A stretch of DNA of 46,114 bases, from positions 144,622-190,735 of the forward strand of contig NZ_RDBH01000114.1 of the NCBI RefSeq assembly GCF_008042145.1, in the 5' to 3' direction. The notes below the pieces were generated by a model, which was given only the letters and a program-made list of their open reading frames with translations, was not told the DNA's origin and did no database searches. The DNA comes from Streptomyces sp. adm13(2018). Lineage in GTDB: Bacteria > Actinomycetota > Actinomycetes > Streptomycetales > Streptomycetaceae. Below, one piece after another: positions 35,296 to 44,089 of the stretch. Within the stretch, counting starts at the first letter, position 1, and each line of letters starts with the position of its first letter. Both the position numbers and the translations under genes were made by a program.

Positions 35296-36655
35296 GGTGG
35301 GAGCGTACGCGACGGCGGGTCTCGCGCAGCCGGTGGTCGTGTACGGCGGCCGTGTAGACGTCCGCCGTCCCCGCGGCCGCGGTGTCCCAGCCGAAGGAGC
35401 CGGCGTGCAGCGCCGCCGCCGCGCCCATCCGGTCCGACAGGGACGGGTCCGCCACGAAGCGCCCGAGCGCCTGGGCGTAGTCCACCGGGTCGTGGCCCTG
35501 GACGAGGAAGCCGGTCACACCGTGCCGTACGGCGACGGGCAGGCCGCCCACCGCCGCCGCGACGACCGGGGTGCCGGCCGCCTGCGCCTCTATGGCGACC
35601 AGGCCGAAGGACTCGCTGTAGGACGGCATGACGAGGACGCTCGCCGCGCGGAACCAGTCGGCGAGCCGGTCCTGGCCCACCGGCGGGTGGAAGCGCACGA
35701 GGTCCGCCAGGCCGAGCCGGGCGGCCAGCTTCTGCAGCTCCTCCGGCTTCGCCAGCCCGCTGCCGCTCGGTCCACCGACCACGGGAACGATCATGCGCGA
35801 GCGCAGCGAGGGATCCCGGTCGAGCATCGCGGCGGCGGCGCGGAGCAGGATGTCCGGGGCCTTGAGCGGCTGGATGCGGCCGGCGAAGACCGGGATGAAG
35901 GCGTCCCGCGGGAGCCCGAGCCGGGCACGGGCGGCGGCCCGGCCGTCGGCGGGGCGGAAGTGGTCGAGGTTGACGCCGGGGTGGACGACCGCGATCTTGC
36001 CGGGGTCGGCCTCGTAGAACCGGGCGAGCTCGTCGGCCTCCTCCGCGGTGTTCGCGATGAGCCGGTCGGCCGCGTCGACTATCTGCGTCTCACCGATCAC
36101 CCGGGCGGCGGGCTCGGGGGTGTCGCCCTCGGCGAGCGCCGCGTTCTTGACCTTCGCCATGGTGTGCATGGCGTGGACGAGCGGGACGCCCCAGCGCTGG
36201 GCGGCCAGCCAGCCGACGTGGCCGGAGAGCCAGTAGTGGGAGTGGACCAGGTCGTAGTGGCCGGGCCGGTGGCCCGCCCAGGCCTGCATCACCCCGTGGG
36301 TGAAGGCGCAGAGCTGGGCCGGCAGCTCCTCCTTGGCCAGCCCCTCGTACGGTCCGGCGTCGACGTGCCGGACGAGGACGCCGGCGGCGAGCTCGACGAC
36401 CGGGGGGAGGCCGCCCGTGGTGGCGCGGGTGAAGATCTCGACCTCGATGTCGATGGCGGCGAGTCGTTTCGCCAGCTCGACGATGTAGACGTTCATGCCG
36501 CCCGCGTCGCCCGTGCCCGGCTGGTGCAGCGGGGAGGTGTGGACGCTGAGCATGGCCACGCGGCGCGGGGTGCGGTTCCGGCCGGGGAGCCGGAGCCGGG
36601 CCGGTGCCGGGTGCCGGTGCCGGGTGCCGGCGAACCGGGACACGTACTGGCTCAC
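35288..36655 (-). CDS. mshA: D-inositol-3-phosphate glycosyltransferase (mycothiol synthesis)
   Basis: A 455-aa GT-B glycosyltransferase, first step of mycothiol synthesis: it joins GlcNAc from UDP-GlcNAc to 1D-myo-inositol 3-phosphate. Conserved [58 protein letters not shown] and the nucleotide-sugar E in [21 protein letters not shown] are present. GTG 36655 is chosen as start because GGAAGGA lies 8 nt upstream; the frame is open to GTG 36700. Part of this gene (35818-35963) is duplicated in inverted form at 37023-37168. Confidence 0.94.
   Translation of the reverse strand: MSQYVSRFAGTRHRHPAPARLRLPGRNRTPRRVAMLSVHTSPLHQPGTGDAGGMNVYIVELAKRLAAIDIEVEIFTRATTGGLPPVVELAAGVLVRHVDAGPYEGLAKEELPAQLCAFTHGVMQAWAGHRPGHYDLVHSHYWLSGHVGWLAAQRWGVPLVHAMHTMAKVKNAALAEGDTPEPAARVIGETQIVDAADRLIANTAEEADELARFYEADPGKIAVVHPGVNLDHFRPADGRAAARARLGLPRDAFIPVFAGRIQPLKAPDILLRAAAAMLDRDPSLRSRMIVPVVGGPSGSGLAKPEELQKLAARLGLADLVRFHPPVGQDRLADWFRAASVLVMPSYSESFGLVAIEAQAAGTPVVAAAVGGLPVAVRHGVTGFLVQGHDPVDYAQALGRFVADPSLSDRMGAAAALHAGSFGWDTAAAGTADVYTAAVHDHRLRETRRRVRSHHG
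35818..35963 (-). repeat. 146-bp inverted duplication, source copy in mshA
   Basis: The reverse complement of this segment is identical, base for base, to 37023-37168. It encodes DHFRPAD... to ...AAAMLD of MshA. The copies are 1,059 bp apart in opposite orientation. Confidence 0.95.
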
Positions 36656-37015
36656 GTCGGCGGTCCTTCCGCTCGGGGGCGAACGCATCGGGTCCGACAC
36701 GTCGGGACCGGTCGCCTCGGGGAGCGCGTCCGGCCTGGTCGGGTCGGTGCCGGTGCGGGTGCAGGACCCGCTGCCGGGTCCGGCGCCGGTCCCGGTGCCG
36801 ACCCTGGTACCCGGCTCGGCTCGAACCCGGTACCAGGCTCGGTGCCGGCCTCGTTCCCGAGCCCGGCGCCGTGGGCATGGCGGCGGGAGGACGTAGTGCG
36901 CCCTCCGGGCGGGACAACACCGGAACGGAACCTTTCATTTCCACCCCGGACAGCGCTTTGCCAATTCATTACCTGGGGCCGCTCAACCCCCACCCCCACC
37001 CCGTAACCTTTCGGC
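36656..37015. other. Intergenic region upstream of mshA and methyltransferase
   Basis: No gene; it contains the divergent promoters. It is rich in GGTACC/GCCGGT words, including an imperfect hairpin CCTGGTACC...GGTACCAGG (36803-36837). A -10-like TAACCT at 37003-37008 lies 7 nt before ATG 37016, pointing to a leaderless start of the damaged methyltransferase. Confidence 0.6.
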
Positions 37016-37818
37016 ATGGCACCCACTTCCGCCCCGCCGACGGCCGGGCCGCCGCCCGTGCCCGGCTCGGGCTCCCGCGGGACGCCTTCATCCCGGTCTT
37101 CGCCGGCCGCATCCAGCCGCTCAAGGCCCCGGACATCCTGCTCCGCGCCGCCGCCGCGATGCTCGACCTCGGATACGGGGCCGCCCCCTGGACCGCCGTC
37201 GAACTGCTGGCCCGGCTGCGCACGGCCGAGCCGCGCACCCGGCTGTACGGGATCGAGATCGAACCGGCCCGGGTCGAGGCGGCGAGGCCGTACGAGCAGG
37301 AGGGCCTCTCCTTCCTGCACGGCGGCTTCGAGGTGCCCGTACCCGGCCGGGTCGCCCTCATCCGCGCGGCGAACGTGCTGCGCCAGTACGACGAGGAGCA
37401 GGTCGCGGCGGTCTGGGAGCGGCTGCGCGGCCGGCTCGCGCCGGGCGGGCTGCTCGTGGAGGGCACCTGCGACGAGATCGGGCGCCGGCACGTCTGGGTC
37501 GCACTCGACGCGGCCGGGCCGCGGACGGTGACCTTCGCGACCCGGCTCGGCTCGCTCGACCGGCCATCGGACCTCGCGGAGCGGCTGCCGAAAGCGCTGA
37601 TCCACCGCAACGTGCCGGGCGAGCCGGTGCACGCCTTCCTGCGGGACTTCGACCGCGCCTGGGCGGCGGCGGCCCCGTACGCCTCCCTCGGCGCGCGGCA
37701 GCGGTGGATCCGCGCGGCCCGCGACCTGGCGGCGGACTGGCCCCTGACGGACGGCCCCCGACGGTGGCGCCAGGGCGAACTGACGGTGCGGTGGGAGGCG
37801 GTGGCGCCTCGGGGGTGA
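37016..37818 (+). pseudogene. SAM-dependent methyltransferase with 5' end replaced by mshA fragment
   Basis: From 37169 the frame encodes a class I methyltransferase from motif I onward ([74 protein letters not shown]). The preceding 146 bp are an inverted copy of mshA. The likely native ATG at 37016, with its leaderless -10, is in a different frame from the methyltransferase body. The MshA-encoded residues and the body are in frame with each other, but no good start precedes them. An internal ATG at 37159 (MLDLGYGA) would give a 219-aa protein lacking the N-terminal region. Probably non-functional, or an assembly artefact. Confidence 0.8.
37023..37168 (+). repeat. 146-bp inverted duplication, copy in methyltransferase gene
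   Basis: Identical to the reverse complement of 35818-35963. The left junction lies 7 nt after ATG 37016; the right junction (TCGACC) is shared by mshA and the methyltransferase DL codons, i.e. microhomology. Confidence 0.95.
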
Positions 37819-38146
37819 GGGGGACACGTACGGCATTCCGCCCCCCGACGTACCGCATTCCGCCCCCCGACGTAGGCGTTCCACGCGCGGTCACGGCGTT
37901 CCCCGCACGGTTGCGGAACCGCGCCGCACCCGCCCGGCGTGACCTTTCTCATTGCCCCGGGAGGCGTCCCGTCGGCCGTACGGGGGCAAGTACCTCCCCT
38001 TCCGCGGCATATGCCAATCCCGCCACGGAGGCCGACCCGCTGATCGCCATTCCGCTGCGCACCGCCCTACCGCTATGGTCCGGGACGGGCCGGACGCCAC
38101 CCGGCGCCCTGCGCACCCTCGGGGGGAGGGAAGGAAACCCGGACCG
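37819..38146. other. Intergenic region before PP2C gene
   Basis: Contains the 22-bp repeats at 37827-37882 and presumably the phosphatase promoter; the ribosome site GGAAGGAAA is at 38130-38138. No gene seen. Confidence 0.5.
37827..37882. repeat. 22-bp tandem repeat
   Basis: CGTACGGCATTCCGCCCCCCGA and CGTACCGCATTCCGCCCCCCGA are adjacent, followed by a partial third CGTAGGCGTTCC. One base differs between the two full copies. Confidence 0.75.
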
Positions 38147-39493
38147 ATGCCCGTATCCGTACCGCGTCAGAGAAACGTCTCTGCCGTTGCGGGACCCGGC
38201 GACGTCGCCCCTACGGACGCCACCGCCATGGACGCCACCGCTATGACAGGCACAGTCACAGGCACCGACCGCACCGATCTCATCCTCTTGGTCGTCGAGG
38301 ACGACCCGGCGGGTGTCCTCGCCGTACCCGAACTGCTCGACGCGGCGGACGCCGCCGGCACCCGGGTCCGCATCCGCACCGCCCGCAACCTCACCGAGGC
38401 CGAGCGGCTCCTCACCGACGACGTCCACTGCGTCCTCGTCGACCTGTCCCTGCCCGGCCCCAGGGCCGCCGCCGGGGACGACCCGCTCGCGCCCCTGCGC
38501 CACATCCTGCGACTGGCCCCGCGGCACGCGGTCCTCGCCCTCGCGACCTCCGCGGACGCCGAGCTGGCGGCCGAGGCCGTCCGGGTCGGCGCCCAGGACC
38601 ACCTGTTCCGCGAGGAGCTCGACGGCCGGCTGCTGAGCCGCGCCATCCGGTACGCGGTCGAGCGCAAGCGCGCCGACGCCGTGCAGGTGAAGCTCGCCGA
38701 GTCCCGGCTCCGCGCGCAGGAGAACGCCCGCCTGGAGCGCGGCCTGCTGCCCACGCCCCTCCTGGAGGGCTCCGACCTCAGGTTCGCGGCCCGCTACCGG
38801 CCCGGGCGCTCGCGCGCGCTGCTCGGCGGCGACTTCTACGACGTGGTCCGCACCCCGGACGGCACCGTCCACGCCATGATCGGCGACGTGTGCGGCCACG
38901 GCCCCGACGAGGCCGCGCTCGGCGTCGAGCTGCGGATCGCCTGGCGGGCCCTGACCTTCGCGGGACTGTGCGGGGACGAGCTGCTCTCCACGATGCAGCA
39001 GGTCCTGGAGCACGAGCGGGAGAGCGAGGAGATCTTCGCGACCCTCTGCACCGTGGACATCGCGCCCGACGGGCGCCGTGCGGGCCTGTGCCTGGCCGGG
39101 CACCCGTCGCCGCTGATCGCCCGCCAGGGGCGGGCCGCGCACCTGCTGCCGTACGAGGACGGCGGCCCGGCGCTCGGGCTGCTGCCGCGCGCCCGCTGGC
39201 CGCGCCGGCAGGTCGAGCTCGGCGGGGCGTGGAGCCTGCTCATGTACACGGACGGGCTGATCGAGGGGCGGTCGGCGGGACCCGGTTCGCCGCGGCTCGG
39301 CCAGGACGGGATGGTCGGCATGGTCAACCGGCAGCTGACCGCGGGCCTGCGGGGGGACGAGCTCCTGGACGCGGCGGTGACGGAGGTCCGGTCCCTGAAC
39401 GGCGGGGAGCTGACGGACGACGTCGCCGTCCTGGCCCTGGAGAGGGACCGGGACGGGGACAGGGCGGCCCGGAGCCGGACGCCCGCGCTCTGA
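38147..39493 (+). CDS. Receiver-PP2C/SpoIIE phosphatase
   Basis: A 448-aa protein from ATG 38147. A receiver-like domain (about 45-165; VVEDD, phosphoacceptor Asp in VLVDLSLPG) lacks the usual switch Lys: the loop reads AQDHLFREELDG. After a helical linker (ERKRADAVQVKLAESRLRAQENA) comes a PP2C-SpoIIE domain with metal sites LLGGDFYDVV, GDVCGHGPDEAAL and LTDDVAVLAL. Such proteins act as RsbU/RsbP-like phosphatases that switch anti-sigma antagonists, often for stress sigma factors. A terminator follows. Confidence 0.88.
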   Translation: MPVSVPRQRNVSAVAGPGDVAPTDATAMDATAMTGTVTGTDRTDLILLVVEDDPAGVLAVPELLDAADAAGTRVRIRTARNLTEAERLLTDDVHCVLVDLSLPGPRAAAGDDPLAPLRHILRLAPRHAVLALATSADAELAAEAVRVGAQDHLFREELDGRLLSRAIRYAVERKRADAVQVKLAESRLRAQENARLERGLLPTPLLEGSDLRFAARYRPGRSRALLGGDFYDVVRTPDGTVHAMIGDVCGHGPDEAALGVELRIAWRALTFAGLCGDELLSTMQQVLEHERESEEIFATLCTVDIAPDGRRAGLCLAGHPSPLIARQGRAAHLLPYEDGGPALGLLPRARWPRRQVELGGAWSLLMYTDGLIEGRSAGPGSPRLGQDGMVGMVNRQLTAGLRGDELLDAAVTEVRSLNGGELTDDVAVLALERDRDGDRAARSRTPAL

Positions 39494-39500
39494 GAGAGAG

Positions 39501-39545
39501 AAGAGGACAGGACCCGGAGCGGGGTGCTCCGGGTCCTGTCCTCTT
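39501..39545 (+). terminator. Very strong terminator after PP2C gene
   Basis: A 20-bp perfect stem from AAGAGGACAGGACCCGGAGC with a GGGGT loop, 8 nt after the stop. Confidence 0.92.
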
Positions 39546-39627
39546 CGTCGTGCAGGTGGCGCGGTACTGACGTGTACCGGCGACCTGGACCGTCAAGGCC
39601 TCTGGTGCTTCTCTTTCGGCGACTCTT

Positions 39628-39966
39628 CTAACGACCGCCGTTGTACGGGCCGTACGGGCCGTCGCTGCTGGAGCCGCCGCCCCGGCGCCCGCCGCCCGAG
39701 ACCTGCTGGAGCGCGGGGCGGACGTCCACCATGAAGACGATGGCGGCGATCACGCCCGCGATCTGCAGGAACAGCATCGGGAAGAGCAGGTTCAGGGCGA
39801 GGTTGATGCCCAGGACGATCAGCCAGAACTTCTTCGTCTGCTTCTCGGCGGCGCGGTACGCGTCCTCGCGCGCCATGGCGGCGAAGACGAGCGCGGCGAC
39901 GGCGAAGCCGGTGAAGATCAGGAACATCACCAGGGAGAGGAGGGAGTCGAATCCCGCGCGCAACAT
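39628..39966 (-). CDS. DUF2516 family membrane protein
   Basis: A 112-aa protein from ATG 39966 (AGGCGG upstream; GTG 39975 is an alternative). Two membrane segments (LLSLVMFLIFTGFAVAALVF and FWLIVLGINLALNLLF...AIVFMV) flank a charged loop (REDAYRAAEKQTKKF). The Gly/Ser-rich tail ends the protein. In mycobacteria the gene next to hbhA encodes this family; function unknown. Confidence 0.82.
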   Translation of the reverse strand: MLRAGFDSLLSLVMFLIFTGFAVAALVFAAMAREDAYRAAEKQTKKFWLIVLGINLALNLLFPMLFLQIAGVIAAIVFMVDVRPALQQVSGGGRRGGGSSSDGPYGPYNGGR

Positions 39967-40055
39967 GCTGAGCACCGCCTAGGGAAGAGGGGAAGAGCGC
40001 CTCGCGGTCAAGGTACCCGGTTCAACGCACCGGGTACCCGTATTGGTGCCCGGTA

Positions 40056-40670
40056 CTACGCCTTCTCGGCGGAGACGCCGGCCTTCTTGGCGGGCGCCTT
40101 GCGGGCGGTGGTCTTACGGGCGGGCGCCTTCTTTGCCTCCGCCGGCTCGGACGCGGTGGGCTCGGGCACGACGACGGCCTGCACCGGCTCCGCGGCCTTG
40201 GCCTCCGCGGCCTTCTCGTCCTCGGACTTCGACGCGTCCGGCTCGACGACGATGGCGATCTCGGTGATCTCCTCGGCGACGTCCCCGCGCCAGGCGCGGA
40301 CGGCCTCCTCACCGTGGGCGGCGACCTCCTCGTACTTCTCACGCGCCTTGACGGCGTACTCGGCGGCGACGCCGACCCCGCGCAGGGCGAGGTCCTGGGC
40401 GGTCTCGCCGAGCTTCTTCAGGTCCGTGTCGAGGCCGCCGACGACATCGGCGAACCGCGACTGCACGGTGGCCTGGGCCTCCTTCGCCTGCGCGGTGACC
40501 TTCTCCTGCACGGCCTTGGGGTCGGTGTTGCGTACGGCCTCGATACGGGCGGGCGCCTCGGCGGCGATCTGCTCGATCAGGCCGGGAACCTTCTTGGCCT
40601 GCTGCACGGCGAGGTCCGCGGTGCCGGCGGCGAAGTAGAGGGGGGTACGCAGTTCGTCGATGATGGCCAT
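40056..40670 (-). CDS. HbhA-like protein
   Basis: A 204-aa protein: helical N-terminal two thirds (MAIIDELRTPLYFAAGTADLAV, long Ala/Gln/Glu coiled coil) and a Lys/Ala/Pro-rich basic C-terminus (KKAPARKTTARKAPAKKAG), the layout of heparin-binding hemagglutinin. In Streptomyces the adhesin role is unlikely; related proteins are tied to lipid/DNA binding or cell-envelope growth. GGGAGGA precedes the ATG. Placement between an XRE gene and DUF2516 matches the mycobacterial cluster. Confidence 0.82.
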   Translation of the reverse strand: MAIIDELRTPLYFAAGTADLAVQQAKKVPGLIEQIAAEAPARIEAVRNTDPKAVQEKVTAQAKEAQATVQSRFADVVGGLDTDLKKLGETAQDLALRGVGVAAEYAVKAREKYEEVAAHGEEAVRAWRGDVAEEITEIAIVVEPDASKSEDEKAAEAKAAEPVQAVVVPEPTASEPAEAKKAPARKTTARKAPAKKAGVSAEKA

Positions 40671-40723
40671 GCTGGTGGTCCTCCCGGGTGTGGCGTGCGC
40701 GAGCGAGCGCTGGTCAGGGGCGG

Positions 40724-41263
40724 TCAGGCATCGGGCGAAGCGTCCACGGGCCGCTCGGCGGCGGCCGCGGCGCGTGCGCCTGGGGGGTCTTCGGTGGTGC
40801 TGGTGGAGCCGGTGATTCCGGCTCCGGTGGTGCCGGTGGTCGCTTCGGTGCTTCCGGCGGCCCCGGCGCGGTCGGCTGCGGCCCGGTCGACCTCGGCTGC
40901 GGCCGCGACCGCCGCCTCGGCGGCGTTCTCCTTGCGGAAGGAGTCGTAGATCTGGAGCAGCACCTGCTTCTGCCGCTCGTTGATCGAGGGATCGGCGAGG
41001 ACGACGGCGCGCGTCTCCAGCTCCTCCCGCTCCGTCTCGTCGAGGATCCCGGCCCGTACGTAGAGCGTCTCGGCGGAGATCCGCAGCGCCTTCGCGACCT
41101 GCTGCAACACCTCGGCGCTGGGCTTCCGCAGCCCCCGCTCGATCTGGCTCAGATACGGGTTGGACACCCCGGCGGCGTCGGCCAGCTGCCGCAGCGACAG
41201 CTGCGCGGTCCTCCGCTGCTCGCGGAGGTACTCACCGAGATTGCCGACGTTGAGCGATGCCAT
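40724..41263 (-). CDS. XRE-family regulator of the hbhA-like cluster
   Basis: A 179-aa protein with an N-terminal HTH (LGEYLREQRRTAQLSLRQLADAAGVSNPYLSQIERG) and helices to about residue 115, then a long Ala/Thr/Gly disordered tail. Equivalent to the regulator upstream of hbhA in mycobacteria. A palindromic TTGC/GCAA region lies directly upstream. Confidence 0.88.
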   Translation of the reverse strand: MASLNVGNLGEYLREQRRTAQLSLRQLADAAGVSNPYLSQIERGLRKPSAEVLQQVAKALRISAETLYVRAGILDETEREELETRAVVLADPSINERQKQVLLQIYDSFRKENAAEAAVAAAAEVDRAAADRAGAAGSTEATTGTTGAGITGSTSTTEDPPGARAAAAAERPVDASPDA

Positions 41264-41282
41264 GCCCCGACCATGCCAGCCT

Positions 41283-41312
41283 TTGCTAACTATTGCAAGC
41301 AGCCGCTAGCAA
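41283..41312. promoter_or_regulatory. Candidate operator upstream of XRE gene
   Basis: TTGCTAACTATTGCAA is a TTGC-N8-GCAA palindrome, followed by GCTAGCAA, giving three TTGC/GCAA half-sites within 30 bp of the XRE start. Autoregulation is inferred. Confidence 0.5.
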
Positions 41313-41395
41313 GAGTCGCCCTCGGTCGGTCGGCGGTCCGAGGTGAGCGTCGGCCGTACGGAACCGGGGGCTTGGGGCCGTACGTCCCCCCGTAC

Positions 41396-42013
41396 ATGCC
41401 GACCGTCCTGGGGATACTCTTCGCCGCCGTGCCCGTCGCCGTCTGGGCGGCGATCGCCCGTACGCGCCCTGTCGGCCTCGTCGTCGGCGGCATTCTGCTC
41501 GCCGGAGCCGGTCTGCTGGTCGGCGTCCAGCAGGTCTGGATCCACGCCCCCCGGCCCGACGCCCACCTCCTGTTCACCGCCCTGGCGCCCCTGGCCATCG
41601 CCTGCGGTGTGAGCCTGGAAGGCCGGCACGGGAATCCCCCCTCCCCGGGATGGGCCGACCGCCGCAGCGGAGCCATCGGCGTCCTGGGGATGCAGTTCGC
41701 CCTCACCCTCGTGGCCGGCCTCCTGTACGCACTGGTGATCAGCGACGGCTCGGCGGCCGCGCCGTCCAGGGTCCTCCCCTCCCTGCCGCCGGGCATCAGC
41801 ATGGTCAGCGAGGGCGTCGGCTGCGGTTCCGGCGGCTGCTGGCGCGTCGTGACGGTCACCGGCAACGACTTGTCCCGCCCGGAGATCATCCGCGAACTGG
41901 GCCTCCAGCAGGAGAGATGCCGTTCCAACGGCTGGCTGCTCGACCGGCGTGAGCTGTGCGTCGGAGCCAGGGACAACGGCAAGAACGTCACCGTCTACGC
42001 CAGCCTCGGATAG
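41396..42013 (+). CDS. Membrane protein of unknown function
   Basis: A 205-aa protein from ATG 41396. Four membrane segments are likely (about 3-20, 24-42, 57-72 and 95-115), then an extracytoplasmic domain with four cysteines (GVGCGSGGCWRVV, QQERCRSNG, RRELCVG) that may form disulfides. I do not recognise the family. Ribosome site unclear. Confidence 0.7.
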   Translation: MPTVLGILFAAVPVAVWAAIARTRPVGLVVGGILLAGAGLLVGVQQVWIHAPRPDAHLLFTALAPLAIACGVSLEGRHGNPPSPGWADRRSGAIGVLGMQFALTLVAGLLYALVISDGSAAAPSRVLPSLPPGISMVSEGVGCGSGGCWRVVTVTGNDLSRPEIIRELGLQQERCRSNGWLLDRRELCVGARDNGKNVTVYASLG

Positions 42014-42144
42014 ACCGGCTGGGGGCAGACCGGCTTGGGATGGAGACCGGCCTGGGATGGGGACCGGCTTGGGTCCGGCCTGGGATGGAGACGGCTTGGG
42101 TCCGGCTTGCGGTGGAGACCGGCTTGGGATCGGCTGGGGGCAGA
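42012..42144. repeat. Degenerate minisatellite
   Basis: About nine imperfect 13-17 bp units built on AGACCGGCTTGGGATGG lie immediately after the membrane protein gene. Confidence 0.75.
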
Positions 42145-42218
42145 GCGGCCGTGTCCGGCGGCCGGCCGGCCCGGTAATCCCCGTGATCTTCGCGGCCGCG
42201 GCTGGGAGACTGGGGCGC

Positions 42219-42965
42219 ATGGAGACGACCACGGAGCGTTTCCGGGCGGCGGCCCGGGAGTGGGCGGCGGACGGCGCGGGGGCCCCGGCGGCCGCCGAGG
42301 TGGCCCGCGGACTCGCGGCCGGCAGCGAGCTGCGTACGGCCGTGCTCGTGGAGGGGGTCAGCGACCACGTCGCGCTCGACGCCCTCGCGGCCCGGCACGG
42401 CCGCTCCCTCGACGCCGAGGGCATCGCCGTCGTCCCGCTCGGCGGGGCCACCAACATCGGCAGGTACGTACACCTCCTCGGGCCCCGGGGCCTCGGCATG
42501 CCGCTGGCGGGTCTGTGCGACGCCGGCGAGGAGCGCCACTTCTCGGCCGCCCTCGAACGGGCGGGGCTGGGCCACGACCTCGCCCGCGCCGCCATGGAAC
42601 CGCTCGGCTTCTACGTCTGCGACGCCGACCTGGAGGAGGAGCTGATCCGCTCCCTCGGCGCCGAGGCGGTCCAGCGGGTCGTCGACGCCCAGGGCGACCT
42701 GCGGGCCTTCCGTATCTTCCAGAAGCAGCCCGCCCAGCGGGAGCGCGCGGTCGAGCGGCAGCTACGGCGCTTCATGGGCACCATCAGCGGCCGCAAGAGC
42801 CAGTACGCCCGCTCGCTCGTCGACGCCCTCGACCTCCGCGAGGTCCCCCGCCCGCTCGACCGGCTGCTCGCGTACGTGACGGCGTCGCGCGGCGCGGTGC
42901 CGACGCCGGGACCGACGCCTGCACCGGTACCGGCCTCGCCCCCGGGGACGGCTCCGCGGGACTGA
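42219..42965 (+). CDS. Toprim-domain protein (OLD-nuclease-like)
   Basis: A 248-aa protein from ATG 42219. The Toprim core is VLVEGVSDHVALDALAA (catalytic E) with the later DxD-type residues in CDAGEERHF and YVCDADLEEEL. No ATPase domain is attached, so it resembles the C-terminal nuclease half of OLD proteins as a free protein. The C-terminus is Pro-rich. GAGACT just upstream suggests a leaderless start. Confidence 0.85.
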   Translation: METTTERFRAAAREWAADGAGAPAAAEVARGLAAGSELRTAVLVEGVSDHVALDALAARHGRSLDAEGIAVVPLGGATNIGRYVHLLGPRGLGMPLAGLCDAGEERHFSAALERAGLGHDLARAAMEPLGFYVCDADLEEELIRSLGAEAVQRVVDAQGDLRAFRIFQKQPAQRERAVERQLRRFMGTISGRKSQYARSLVDALDLREVPRPLDRLLAYVTASRGAVPTPGPTPAPVPASPPGTAPRD

Positions 42966-43036
42966 CCGGCCACGCCCCGCGAGAGCCCGCGGACCCGATG
43001 ACACGGGGCCGGTCCCGCCCCGCGCCCCGCCGTGCC

Positions 43037-43444
43037 ATGCTGGTGGGCGTGGCACTGGAGGATCTGGTACGGCTGCGCCGGGCGCGGGACACGATGGACC
43101 GCGACTACGCGCTGCCGCTCGACGTCCCCGCCCTCGCGGCCGTCGCCCTCATGTCGACCGGGCACTTCGCCCGCAGCTTCCGCGCCGCCTTCGGCGAGAC
43201 CCCGTACAGCTACCTCATGACCCGGCGCGTCGAGCGCGCCAAAGCGCTGCTCCGACGGGGTGACATGAGCGTCACGGACGTCTGCTTCGCCGTCGGGTGC
43301 ACCTCGCTCGGTTCGTTCAGCTCCCGCTTCACCGAACTCGTCGGCGAGACGCCGTCCGCCTACCGGGCCCGCCCCCACGAGGACGGGGCCGCGATCCCGG
43401 CGTGCGTCGCGAAGGTGCGCACGCGGCCGGTCCGCCGGCCCTGA
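43037..43444 (+). CDS. Short AraC-family regulator
   Basis: A 135-aa protein consisting almost only of the AraC double HTH (LAAVALMSTGHFARSFRAAFGE, VCFAVGCTSLGSFSSRFTELVG). Start uncertain: GTG 43049 and ATG 42998 are alternatives. It precedes a VOC gene by about 100 bp, a pairing that is common in Streptomyces, with the AraC protein controlling the VOC enzyme. Confidence 0.82.
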   Translation: MLVGVALEDLVRLRRARDTMDRDYALPLDVPALAAVALMSTGHFARSFRAAFGETPYSYLMTRRVERAKALLRRGDMSVTDVCFAVGCTSLGSFSSRFTELVGETPSAYRARPHEDGAAIPACVAKVRTRPVRRP

Positions 43445-43540
43445 CCCGGCGCGGCGGACCGGTGGGCCCGACGGCGCCCGCCCCCGGATCGGTCCGTTTC
43501 GGAGAAGCGGAATGCGGTGGCCGGCCGTAGCTTCGGAGGC

Positions 43541-43957
43541 ATGGACATCAAGCTCTCGCAGTGCTTCATCGCAGTCGACGACCACGACAAGGCCCTCGCC
43601 TTCTACCGCGACGCCCTCGGCCTGGAGGTGCGGAACGACGTCGGGTTCGAGGGGATGCGCTGGGTGACCGTCGGGTCCCCCGCGCAGCCGGACGTGGAGA
43701 TCGTCCTCGAACCGCCGCTCGCCGACCCCAACGCCTCCCCCGCCGACCGGCAGGCGGTGGCCGAGCTGCTCGCCAAGGGCATGCTGCGCGGCGTGATCTT
43801 CTCCACCGAGGACGTCGACGCGACCTTCGAACAGGTCCGGGCGGCCGGCGGCGAGGTCATCCAGGAGCCGGTGGACCAGCCGTACGGCGTCCGCGACTGC
43901 GCCTTCCGCGACCCGGCGGGCAACATGCTGCGCTTCACCCAGCCCCGCTCCTCGTAG
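43541..43957 (+). CDS. VOC-family (glyoxalase-like) protein
   Basis: A 138-aa protein with two betaalphabetabetabeta units (CFIAVDDHDKALAFYRDALG and GVIFSTEDVDATFEQVRAAGG) and the metal-type C-terminal DPAGNMLRF. ATG 43541 has GGAGG unusually close (1 nt), so GTG 43517 is a possible start. Substrate unknown. Confidence 0.85.
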   Translation: MDIKLSQCFIAVDDHDKALAFYRDALGLEVRNDVGFEGMRWVTVGSPAQPDVEIVLEPPLADPNASPADRQAVAELLAKGMLRGVIFSTEDVDATFEQVRAAGGEVIQEPVDQPYGVRDCAFRDPAGNMLRFTQPRSS

Positions 43958-44089
43958 CGCCCGCGCGCCGGCGAGGGGCCGCCCCCACGGGTCGGCGGTG
44001 GCACGCCGACCCGTGGAAACCGGCCCCGGGCCGACGCGCCCCGCTCCTACCGAGGCGCGTCGGCCCGCGCACGGCGGCCCGGTCGCTCG

